Virus record (IMG/VR): IMGVR_UViG_3300047557_001211
Coordinates: 1 to 23,182 of that record
DNA from: a virus
DNA length: 23,182 bases
Direction: 5' to 3' (one strand)
Each line of letters opens with the position of its first letter. Within the stretch, counting starts at the first letter, position 1. Shown here one piece after another: positions 18,147-23,182 of the stretch. Under the pieces are notes generated by a model. It searched no databases, was not told where the DNA came from, and was given only the letters and a program-made list of their open reading frames with translations. A program made the translations under genes and the position numbers.

Positions 18147-18869
18147 ATGCCTAATTGGGTATTCAATACTGTAACAATTCAAGGTCCAAAGGACGAAATA
18201 GATTATATCAAAGATAAACTAAATGCACCATTTACTCGTGAACACGAGAATTGGAGTACTGAGAAGCAAGCAATGGTTACTGAGACTTATACGTATTCTA
18301 ATCCTGTATTTGCTTTCTGGAATATCATTCGTCCCACCGACCTTGTTGAATATGCTAAACAACCTAAACATGATTTTGAGAAGGGTAATGATTGGTATTC
18401 ATTCAATAGCCGTGAATGGGGTACTAAATGGGATGTAGCCGTAGGCGACGAAGGACTACATGATTCTACTGAATTGGTAGATTATATTTCTAATGGTAAG
18501 GATAACTGGTTAGTATATAGATTTGATACTGCTTGGTCTCCACCTGTTTCTGCCCTTCAAAAACTATCTCTGAAAGTTCCTACATCTGTAATTACTCTTG
18601 AATGGCAAGAGGAGCAGGGCTTCGGTGGTGAGATGGAATTTCTCAGGGGTAAACTAATCTCAGAATCAAGTTATGATTCTAGATGCATGGACTGTGATGC
18701 ATATGACACCATGGAGTATTGTGAGGAAAATGACTGTGGCAACATATGTTCATCTTGTAACTATTTGGGCGAGGCAGACCTTGAATGTGTAGAGGAATGT
18801 CAGACCCATAAGATATACTTGAATGAGAAGCATGTCCCTGATTATAGAATGGAGAAGACAAATGGATAG
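18147..18869 (+). CDS. Api92-like / DUF1281-type protein with C-terminal cysteine cluster
   Basis: The start follows ACGAAAGGAATAAT. The product has 240 aa. The start MPNWVFNTVTIQGPKDEIDYIKDKL is the signature of the Api92-like family (MPNWxxNxVxxxG), a ferredoxin-like fold found on plasmids and phages. REWGTKWDVAV (about 88-98) and the LVYRFDTAWSPPVSALQKLS segment are also typical of it. The last 55 residues add a cysteine-rich tail (RCMDCDAYDTMEYCEENDCGNICSSCNYLGEADLECVEEC) with ten cysteines that may bind two or more metal ions. Function unknown. It overlaps the next gene by 8 bases. Confidence 0.85.
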   Translation: MPNWVFNTVTIQGPKDEIDYIKDKLNAPFTREHENWSTEKQAMVTETYTYSNPVFAFWNIIRPTDLVEYAKQPKHDFEKGNDWYSFNSREWGTKWDVAVGDEGLHDSTELVDYISNGKDNWLVYRFDTAWSPPVSALQKLSLKVPTSVITLEWQEEQGFGGEMEFLRGKLISESSYDSRCMDCDAYDTMEYCEENDCGNICSSCNYLGEADLECVEECQTHKIYLNEKHVPDYRMEKTNG

Positions 18870-19086
18870 TTTCCTAACTACCCTCCCAGAAGAACAAGTT
18901 GTAGATATGTATGAAGCAATATCAGTAACACTGCTTGACCAATGGGTGGATACAAATCTAGACGAAGGTCAAATGTGGCATGACTATCAAGTTATATCTA
19001 TGTCTGATAGTCCTGAGTTTTATGAGGCATTCAATAAGTATTATCACCTGAATCCAGGCGATGATTTATATTTGGGGGAATCATGA
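18862..19086 (+). CDS. Hypothetical 74-aa acidic protein
   Basis: The ATG at 18862 has GGAGAAG upstream and overlaps the previous gene by 8 bases. Product MDSFLTTLPEEQVVDMYEAISVTLLDQWVDTNLDEGQMWHDYQVIS... ends LNPGDDLYLGES. Helical and acidic, unrecognised. ATGA overlap with the next gene. Confidence 0.75.
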   Translation: MDSFLTTLPEEQVVDMYEAISVTLLDQWVDTNLDEGQMWHDYQVISMSDSPEFYEAFNKYYHLNPGDDLYLGES

Positions 19087-19313
19087 CAGATTCATTTATT
19101 GAATATGCCAAACTACATATACTTAGTTTGGAACAAGATCTAGAGAATATAAAAGAAGAAATGGGACAGTCAGAAGAAGGCTCTCCTGATTTCTTTAGTC
19201 TTGACTATGAGTATAATCACATTGCTGGACAGTTACTTACTGCCCGTCATTTATTGACGGTTTATGGGGACCTGTTATATAATGGAAATCTACGAAAGGA
19301 ATATAATGGCTAG
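19083..19313 (+). CDS. Hypothetical helical protein enclosing the next gene's promoter
   Basis: The 76-aa product MTDSFIEYAKLHILSLEQDLENIKEEMGQSEEGS has two helices typical of a coiled-coil hairpin, the second reading YNHIAGQLLTARHLLTVYGDL. Its last 20 codons contain TTGACG-N18-TATAAT and the ACGAAAGGAATATA leader of the next gene. The ATG overlaps the previous stop (ATGA). Function unknown. Confidence 0.75.
   Translation: MTDSFIEYAKLHILSLEQDLENIKEEMGQSEEGSPDFFSLDYEYNHIAGQLLTARHLLTVYGDLLYNGNLRKEYNG
19254..19283 (+). promoter_or_regulatory. Canonical promoter within a coding sequence
   Basis: TTGACG (19254-19259), 18 bases, TATAAT (19278-19283), then CTACGAAAGGAATATA and the ATG at 19306. 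Unlike the 14 modules it has no TGTCGG at -28. Confidence 0.7.
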
Positions 19314-19476
19314 GCACGTAATCAAGTACACATCAGAATCATGGCGACATGTAGAGGTTGAAGGCGACACTCCAGAGGAGGCCCTACGCAATTTCCGTAA
19401 TGAGGAGAATGTCTATTGGGAGACTGACTCTGAGTTTGACGTATTTGTGGACTATGAGCATGCGGAGGTTGAGTAA
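19306..19476 (+). CDS. Hypothetical 56-aa protein
   Basis: The start follows ACGAAAGGAATATA; a frame from 19264 lies upstream of the ribosome site. Product MARHVIKYTSESWRHVEVEGDTPEEALRNFRNEENVYWETDSEFDVFVDYEHAEVE is a beta-alpha-beta unit of the VEGDTPEEALxxF type, often seen as a small phage hypothetical protein. TAATG overlap with the next gene. Confidence 0.75.
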   Translation: MARHVIKYTSESWRHVEVEGDTPEEALRNFRNEENVYWETDSEFDVFVDYEHAEVE

Positions 19477-19832
19477 TGCAAGACATTGACCTACAAGATA
19501 TGGCACGACGGGACTCAGAATTTATCGCTATGGAAAAGGTTATTGATAGCCTTAGAGAGTTAGATTTATTCCCGTCACTAACATGGGTATATGTATGGGA
19601 TATCATTCGTGAAAAGTATGAATCTTATTCAGGAGACCCAGAAGATTGGCAGGATGTAATAGTGCCTGCTGGTATTACCCTAAAAGATATTTGGGACAAG
19701 TTGTTTGAAACAGCAGACGACAATGAGTTTACTCTAGAATATGGTTTGGAAACATTGCACGAGCATGTGGAAGACTGGATGAGAAATCATGATTTCCTTA
19801 CCGTGCTAGACGAAGATGGGTGGTTAGAATAA
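19476..19832 (+). CDS. Hypothetical 118-aa acidic protein
   Basis: Start overlaps the previous stop. Product MQDIDLQDMARRDSEFIAMEKVIDSLRELDLFPSLTWVYVWDIIREKYESYSGDPEDWQDVIVPAGITLKDIWDKLFETADDNEFTLEYGLETLHEHVEDWM... is helical with many Asp, Glu and Trp residues. The arrangement DIWDKLFE...FTLEYGLETLHEHVEDWM recurs in actinophage proteins of unknown role. TAATG overlap with the following gene. Confidence 0.78.
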   Translation: MQDIDLQDMARRDSEFIAMEKVIDSLRELDLFPSLTWVYVWDIIREKYESYSGDPEDWQDVIVPAGITLKDIWDKLFETADDNEFTLEYGLETLHEHVEDWMRNHDFLTVLDEDGWLE

Positions 19833-20107
19833 TGCTAGTAACTGATGAACTGGAGCCCCGCATTCAAAGGCTGGTTGACGCTGGCCTTAGCGGGACCGAC
19901 ATTCTCCACGGAGAGCTCAAAAATATGATGTACGAGGCCGAACAAGAATATCTACAACTGGAGGAGAATGCGGACTCAGATGAGGAGTATGAGGATACGG
20001 TGCGGCGGCTAATGTTGGAGGGTTATCTAAATGCATTAGTCAGCATATATGCTCTTACATATAATCTAAGTTTTGCTATCCAAGAAAGGGCGGCAGCACG
20101 TGGCTAA
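19832..20107 (+). CDS. Hypothetical 91-aa helical protein
   Basis: The start is taken at the TAATG overlap. Product MLVTDELEPRIQRLVDAGLSGTDILHGELKNMMYEAEQEYLQLEENADSDEEYEDTVRRLMLEGYLNALVSIYALTYNLSFAIQERAAARG. Amphipathic helices with an acidic middle. It overlaps the next gene by 8 bases. Confidence 0.75.
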   Translation: MLVTDELEPRIQRLVDAGLSGTDILHGELKNMMYEAEQEYLQLEENADSDEEYEDTVRRLMLEGYLNALVSIYALTYNLSFAIQERAAARG

Positions 20108-20297
20108 ATTCAGAGTCTATGGATCTAAAGAAATCAAGTATTACATGGATGTGGAGGCGGAAGACATGATGGCTGCTGTAAAAGCAGCAGATAAGTCTGA
20201 TTCACATCTATGGATTCAAATGGAGGACGACGATACAATTGACCCATTTGATGTAGTAGATAACGAAGAGTATGTGGATTTGTCTACAAATCTCTAA
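20100..20297 (+). CDS. Small alpha/beta protein, GTG start
   Basis: GTG at 20100 has AAAGGGCGG upstream; an ATG is not available. Product (V)AKFRVYGSKEIKYYMDVEAEDMMAAVKAADKSDSHLWIQMEDDDTIDPFDVVDNEEYVDLSTNL. The MAKFRVY... EVEAEDEEEA pattern is a common small phage fold (beta strand, helix, strands). Unknown role. Confidence 0.72.
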   Translation: MAKFRVYGSKEIKYYMDVEAEDMMAAVKAADKSDSHLWIQMEDDDTIDPFDVVDNEEYVDLSTNL

Positions 20298-20342
20298 ATA
20301 AATATAACTAAATAGATATGGGCTTAGGGGCCCAAAAATAGC

Positions 20343-20374
20343 TTTACGAGGGGTATTTACAAATTCCTGGAAAT
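20343..20374 (+). repeat. 32-bp TTTACGAC element, copy G (diverged)
   Basis: TTTACGAG with ACAAATTCCTGGAAAT in phase; the second block differs because a GGGTATTT / AAATACCC inverted repeat occupies it. GGGGCCC lies 13 bases upstream. Confidence 0.6.
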
Positions 20375-20384
20375 ACCCTATAAT
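20351..20384 (+). promoter_or_regulatory. Promoter with operator-like inverted repeat for the Lsr2-like gene
   Basis: TTTACA (20356-20361), 17 bases, TATAAT (20379-20384). A perfect 8-bp inverted repeat, GGGTATTT (20351-20358) / AAATACCC (20371-20378), covers the -35 and abuts the -10, suggesting a repressor site. Confidence 0.65.
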
Positions 20385-20413
20385 AGAAATAACCGATCTA
20401 GAAAGGATCAAAT

Positions 20414-20563
20414 ATGTCAAACCCGACAACTACACGTGAGTATCTCAAGGCTCAGGGAATTACTGTTGGCCGCCGTGGCCGCTTCTCTGCAGCAGCAAAG
20501 AATGCAATTCAGGAGGCCGTCAAGAAGGGCGTAGTCTTTTCTGATAGCAAGAACGCTAAGTAA
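20414..20563 (+). CDS. Lsr2 C-terminal-like DNA-binding microprotein
   Basis: The 49-aa product starts after AGAAAGGATCAAAT. Residues 8-31, REYLKAQGITVGRRGRFSAA, resemble the C-terminal domain of Lsr2 (REWAxxNGYEVSxRGRIPxxV), where RGR enters the AT-rich minor groove. Here RRGRF lies at 20-24 and a helix with KNAIQEAVKKGV follows. The protein lacks the Lsr2 oligomerisation domain, so it could compete with host Lsr2 or bind AT-rich phage DNA. The basis is sequence resemblance by eye only. A strong promoter with an inverted-repeat operator precedes it and a strong hairpin follows. Confidence 0.7.
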   Translation: MSNPTTTREYLKAQGITVGRRGRFSAAAKNAIQEAVKKGVVFSDSKNAK

Positions 20564-20570
20564 TAACCTT

Positions 20571-20603
20571 GGGGGAGGTTGGGCTACTTGCTCAACTTCC
20601 CCC
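20571..20603 (+). terminator. Strong hairpin after the Lsr2-like gene
   Basis: GGGGGAGGTTG (20571-20581) and CAACTTCCCCC (20593-20603) pair over 11 positions with one wobble. No U-run follows, so termination may rely on other factors. Confidence 0.6.
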
Positions 20604-20642
20604 ACCTATGGTAAGATGTAAGGTCAATGAAAGGCGGAAAGA

Positions 20643-21026
20643 ATGGCACAGTCACCAGAACAGAAGTTAGTCAAGCAAGTAGTAGAGGCACTAGATAATC
20701 ATTGGTTCAATCCAGCATTATTCGCAGATATTATAACTACAGATTATACAGTTTATACTCAGAATAAACTTATTGAACTCATCAAGTGGATTATCCGATT
20801 TGAGCAACGCAGATTCCAATATGAGTGGGATACAGGTATGTCCTCTAATGAACTGCTCCAAGCGGATGCTCTAGCAGATGTCCTCAATGGCATGGAGCCA
20901 GCGATTGATACCCGTAAATTCGTGGATTCATTGCCAGCGGCGGAGAAGAAAGAAGTAGACACCTCTTGGGTCCATAGAACACATCATGGACAAGAAGCAA
21001 GAATAGATACATACGGAATCGTTTGA
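20643..21026 (+). CDS. Hypothetical 127-aa protein
   Basis: The start follows GAAAGGCGGAAAGA. Product MAQSPEQKLVKQVVEALDNHWFNPALFADIITTDYTVYTQNKLIELIKWIIRFEQRRFQYEWDTGMSSNELLQADALADVLN... ends with SWVHRTHHGQEARIDTYGIV. Helical, with FEQRRFQYEWDTG reminiscent of small phage proteins of unknown role. It is the last gene before the gene-free stretch, and a hairpin terminator follows 25 bases downstream. Confidence 0.78.
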   Translation: MAQSPEQKLVKQVVEALDNHWFNPALFADIITTDYTVYTQNKLIELIKWIIRFEQRRFQYEWDTGMSSNELLQADALADVLNGMEPAIDTRKFVDSLPAAEKKEVDTSWVHRTHHGQEARIDTYGIV

Positions 21027-21050
21027 TCTAAACATAAAACAAATATAACA

Positions 21051-21086
21051 TATCCACAGGGTTATCCACATCCTGTGGATATTTTT
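21051..21086 (+). terminator. Terminator hairpin with a DnaA-box sequence in the loop
   Basis: TATCCACAGG (21051-21060) / CCTGTGGATA (21072-21081) form a perfect 10-bp stem, followed by TTTTT. The 11-base loop, GTTATCCACAT, contains TTATCCACA (21062-21070), the consensus bacterial DnaA box. Functions as terminator, DnaA site or both. Confidence 0.7.
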
Positions 21087-21113
21087 ATGTGATCATAAGG
21101 GCCAAGCTGCTGC

Positions 21114-21145
21114 TTTACGAAGAATCAAAAAAAATCGCAGAAATT
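21114..21145 (+). repeat. 32-bp TTTACGAC element, copy H
   Basis: TTTACGAA with AAAAAAAATCGCAGAAATT in phase. GGGCCAAG lies 13 bases upstream. Confidence 0.72.
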
Positions 21146-21248
21146 GTGGCCAATATTAAACATTATCTATTAAAATGTTTACCATATCTGTCAAAATAAC
21201 ATACATTTAATCTAGTTTTATATATGAATTTAAGGGCCAAATTAGCTA

Positions 21249-21280
21249 TTTACGACGACATGTAAAAAATCGCAGAAATT
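21249..21280 (+). repeat. 32-bp TTTACGAC element, copy I
   Basis: TTTACGAC with AAAAAATCGCAGAAATT in phase, sharing the block ATCGCAGAAATT with copy H. GGGCCAAATTAGCTA lies directly upstream. Confidence 0.78.
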
Positions 21281-21500
21281 TTGGGCATATATCTATTGAC
21301 ATATATGGGTCCAAATGGTATTACGTCTCAATATATGATATGGTCAATTACACATATGTCTACAAATAGATATATATCTAACATTTAGCTATTAATTTCT
21401 AACCATTTTACTCCACAATGCTCCACTTTACTCCACTTTAAAGGCCCTACAAGGCCTATAGGAGACAAGAAAACGGAGGGGGAATGGAAGATCCTTTGGA

Positions 21501-21689
21501 CTATTTGGAAGAATTTTCTCTTGCCCATATACAGCTTGGGCATAGAAATAATATTCTATGTAAATCTGGATATATTTCTAGTTGACTAGATTTCTTACAA
21601 TCAAAGCAAAATGAGATTCTTTTCTTATTCTCTTTGCGTATCATATCTAGGTATATATGGTGTTTAGAATTGTAATACCTGTTGCTCAT
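21501..21689 (-). CDS. 62-aa CxxC zinc-ribbon-like protein
   Basis: The ATG at 21689 lies within the end of the nuclease gene (26-base overlap). Product MSNRYYNSKHHIYLDMIRKENKKRISFCFDCKKSSQLEIYPDLHRILFLCPSCIWARENSSK has CFDC and CPSC about 20 residues apart, a zinc ribbon with basic flanks. No strong ribosome site; translation may be coupled to the nuclease. A short plus-strand frame (21484-21585) overlaps it, but the cysteine pattern favours this frame. Confidence 0.58.
   Translation of the reverse strand: MSNRYYNSKHHIYLDMIRKENKKRISFCFDCKKSSQLEIYPDLHRILFLCPSCIWARENSSK
21577..21590. promoter_or_regulatory. Near-palindrome TCTAGT-TG-ACTAGA
   Basis: A 14-bp inverted repeat with a 2-base centre. 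Close copies are at 5539-5549, 8159-8169 and 8858-8868. It lies within the zinc-ribbon gene. Operator-like. Confidence 0.45.
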
Positions 21690-22263
21690 ACACCACCGCC
21701 CCGTTTATTGGAATAATTGTAGGCTTGCCTACCAGTTCTTCCGAAATGCTGGTCCAAAGCTGATAGCTCATAGAATATCTGATAGAGGCAGACATATCGC
21801 TCTTATTGATAAAATCCATAGAGTCATTAGAATACCACTGCCCCGTATAATCTAGGGCATTCTTATCAAATATAAATAGGTAGTAAACCTTTACTTTAGG
21901 GTTAAAGTCTTTCTTAGATAGACATACATATAAATCTGATCTATGATCTATAATGCTCTCTATTCTCTCTTCCCTCGTTTTATGTTTAGTCAAACGAGAT
22001 CCTGAGAATGTAAGGAATCCGTCTTTATATGTCCCTGATTTAATACTTATGGATCCCCCGCCTGTTTCCATATCTAGACTAATTCTATGGCTTCTATTCG
22101 GCTCCCAATCGTTGAGGATGCCTCCTTCGTTGAGGGAATCTGAAACCAGTTCTTCTAAATATTCCCCCGTACATGGAAGGCGATATAGCGCATGGTGAGC
22201 GTGAAGCTTCTCTGTCAGTTTAGGAATGAGGGTCGCTTTTATCTCATTTATATCCCTATTCAT
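21664..22263 (-). CDS. PD-(D/E)xK-like nuclease (restriction-endonuclease type)
   Basis: The 199-aa form starts at 22263, whose ATG overlaps the stop of the upstream membrane microprotein, with AGGAG 12 bases upstream. A longer frame to 22314 (216 aa) lies in that gene and has no ribosome site. Residues 37-38 (EYLEELVSD) give an acidic helix, and RISLDMETGGGSISIKSG supplies D64 and S73-I74-K75, a D-x8-S-x-K variant of the PD-(D/E)xK core. SGSRLTKHKT and IIDHRSDLYVCLS follow. The fold resembles type II restriction-like and phage homing nucleases. The specificity is not visible. It could cut host or competitor DNA. Confidence 0.62.
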   Translation of the reverse strand: MNRDINEIKATLIPKLTEKLHAHHALYRLPCTGEYLEELVSDSLNEGGILNDWEPNRSHRISLDMETGGGSISIKSGTYKDGFLTFSGSRLTKHKTREERIESIIDHRSDLYVCLSKKDFNPKVKVYYLFIFDKNALDYTGQWYSNDSMDFINKSDMSASIRYSMSYQLWTSISEELVGKPTIIPINGAVVYEQQVLQF

Positions 22264-22366
22264 TCGGATATGGATCTCCTGGCCAACAATAATAACAGCC
22301 CTGCTTCCAGGCAAAATAATTAATGATGGCGAATATGATGATCAGCATGATGACAAATGGCTTCAT
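22256..22366 (-). CDS. 36-aa membrane microprotein coupled to the nuclease
   Basis: ATG at 22366 begins MKPFVIMLIIIFAIINYFAW, one transmembrane helix, then KQGCYYCWPGDPYPNE with a CYYC pair. The stop overlaps the nuclease ATG (ATGAATAG), and the nuclease's AGGAG lies in its last codons. It is small but has a clear signal-anchor profile. Function unknown; the coupling to a nuclease is notable. Confidence 0.6.
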   Translation of the reverse strand: MKPFVIMLIIIFAIINYFAWKQGCYYCWPGDPYPNE

Positions 22367-22411
22367 GTTCTTCTCTCTTCCGCCGCACTTTTTCGCATCA
22401 CTAATTGCGAT

Positions 22412-22516
22412 CTAATTAGGGTTAATTTCTATAAATGTAGTTCTTTTATCAGTAAGGATGCTTACGATAATATATTCCATTAGATTAAATTCTTTATCAA
22501 ATTGTTGTTCATTCAT
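22412..22516 (-). CDS. 34-aa hypothetical protein overlapping the end of thyX
   Basis: The ATG at 22516 lies in the last codons of thyX, with GAGG 6 bases upstream. Product MNEQQFDKEFNLMEYIIVSILTDKRTTFIEINPN is an alpha/beta peptide, otherwise unrecognised. It may be translated by coupling to thyX. Could be a chance frame. Confidence 0.5.
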   Translation of the reverse strand: MNEQQFDKEFNLMEYIIVSILTDKRTTFIEINPN

Positions 22517-23182
22517 TATTGCCTCTTTCCGCCCAAGCTTTATATGTCTTGGGGAATGCCTCGTTTACCACCCTTAAAACCGCCCTAGCGTACTCCTGGA
22601 TCTCAAACTGAGCATCGTGGGGTAATCGCTGGTCAAGGAAGGTTAGAACGCCCTGTAGGCTTACTGTCCACCGCCAGCGGACATACATGGCATAAGCTGG
22701 TAGGAATAGCCTAGCAATCTCTGGAGCCACTCCACAATGTAGGGCATCGTGATAGTGCCTTAGACCATTTTCTACGGTCTCTGTGAGCCTATCTGTAAGC
22801 ACCGTACCCTGCATAGAATTTATAGGCTCTCCTGAGCCTTGCTTAGAATTCTCTGGCTTTGATCTCCATTTGTCTGGATCTGGAATATAAAACTCTTCAT
22901 TCTCTGTAATATATCGCCTGGAGGACTCATTCCAGCCATTCTGATCGTCTATGTGGGTAGATGAGACTGCGTATTTCCACCACTGCCTAGCTACAAATAG
23001 TGGTGCGTATACTTCAAATGTAAGGGCAGCATGGCGAAATGGGGATGTATGATTCTCACGGATTAGAAAGTCTAGTAGCTTTTGATCCCTGACAGAAAAT
23101 TCTGTAGACTCTTTATCATAGGAAACTCTAGCTGCATTTACTATTGAAAGATCGCTTCCTAATTTGTCCGCCAGCTTTACGT
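22509..23182 (-). CDS. thyX: Flavin-dependent thymidylate synthase ThyX, 5' part beyond the right edge
   Basis: About 224 residues are visible on the minus strand, open at the window edge. ThyX makes dTMP from dUMP with FAD, NADPH and methylene-folate, and complements RNR in supplying DNA precursors. Family segments in order: NAARVSYDK, LLDFLIRENHTSPFRHAALTFEVYAPLFVARQWWKY, NESSRRY, then EIARLFLPAYAMYVRWRWTVSLQGVLTFLDQRL and AQFEIQEYA. The signature motif RHRxxSxNExSxRY appears altered: after VARQW comes WKYAVSS, then about 9 extra residues (THIDDQNGW) before NESSRRY. The rest of the active-site pattern is intact, so the enzyme may be a divergent ThyX subgroup. Confidence 0.9.
   Translation of the reverse strand, partial: VKLADKLGSDLSIVNAARVSYDKESTEFSVRDQKLLDFLIRENHTSPFRHAALTFEVYAPLFVARQWWKYAVSSTHIDDQNGWNESSRRYITENEEFYIPDPDKWRSKPENSKQGSGEPINSMQGTVLTDRLTETVENGLRHYHDALHCGVAPEIARLFLPAYAMYVRWRWTVSLQGVLTFLDQRLPHDAQFEIQEYARAVLRVVNEAFPKTYKAWAERGNNE

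Larger units (their letters stand above)
21027..21480. other. Gene-free AT-rich stretch with DnaA-box hairpin and two TTTACGAC elements
   Basis: No credible gene. It holds the hairpin at 21051-21086, elements H and I, CTCCACTTTACTCCACTTTA repeats near 21421-21440 and AT-rich DNA between. It sits between the plus-strand early block and the minus-strand ThyX block, a position and content that fit a replication origin or other cis-acting site. This is inference. Confidence 0.45.

Noticed and set aside
21484-21585. 33-aa plus-strand frame with GGAGGGGGA ahead of its ATG (MEDPLDYLEEFSLAH...).
   Set aside because: The ribosome site is good, but the frame overlaps the minus-strand CxxC gene, has no family pattern and no close promoter. 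It remains possible.
22226-22483. 85-aa hydrophobic plus-strand frame.
   Set aside because: Antisense to the nuclease start and the two microproteins, which overlap each other in the way of real genes.

Overview
The window looks like part of the genome of a tailed double-stranded DNA phage. It carries tail or fibre-type virion genes, a holin-like gene, a lytic transglycosylase, a B12-dependent ribonucleotide reductase, ThyX, a tRNA cluster, free-standing HNH nucleases and a long run of tiny early-type genes. Several families (GP88, DUF932/TIGR03299, the MPNW/Api92-like family, the MGDRANF protein, a CDSC...CGHH zinc protein, an Lsr2-like RGR protein) are ones I associate with phages of Actinobacteria, so an actinobacterial host is likely. 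The DNA is A+T-rich, unlike Streptomyces or Mycobacterium, and the 411-aa virion protein resembles proteins of aquatic viruses. A low-GC, perhaps freshwater, actinobacterium is my best guess; this is inference.

Layout. Positions 1-4462 (minus): glycosyltransferase, class II RNR (nrdJ-like), small membrane protein with an EF-hand-like loop, then three tail or fibre genes, the last running off the left edge. Positions 4484-7193 (plus): lytic transglycosylase, two small genes, a probable ~90-nt structured RNA with its own promoter and terminator, and two virion genes. Positions 7193-7567 (minus): five tRNAs (Thr, Leu, Glu, Gly, Asn) behind a good promoter. Positions 7663-8654 (minus): two HNH proteins and two small proteins. 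Positions 8655-9098: divergent control region. Positions 9099-21026 (plus): about 35 mostly small genes, many overlapping by TAATG or ATGA, plus tRNA-Asp. Positions 21027-21480: gene-free stretch with a DnaA-box hairpin and two repeat copies. Positions 21501-23182 (minus): ThyX (5' part beyond the edge), two very small proteins, a PD-(D/E)xK-like nuclease and a zinc-ribbon protein.

The most striking content is a non-coding regulatory system in the plus-strand early region. (1) Fourteen copies of a promoter-like module, TGTCGG or a close variant, then exactly 10 bases, then a -10 hexamer, most followed by an AACGAAAGGAAA-type ribosome-binding leader. (2) Nine ungapped copies of a 32-bp element, TTTACGAC-N8-AAAAATnCCnnnAAATT, at transcription-unit boundaries, six of them between a GC hairpin and a TGTCGG promoter. 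(3) A locus at 17863-18010 that could make a terminator-ended small RNA containing a 15-nt perfect complement of the common leader. Together these suggest a dispersed promoter/operator/leader network comparable in concept to the stoperators of mycobacteriophage L5 and the start-associated sequences of cluster K phages, but with different sequences. All functional statements rest on reading the sequence by eye; no searches were run.
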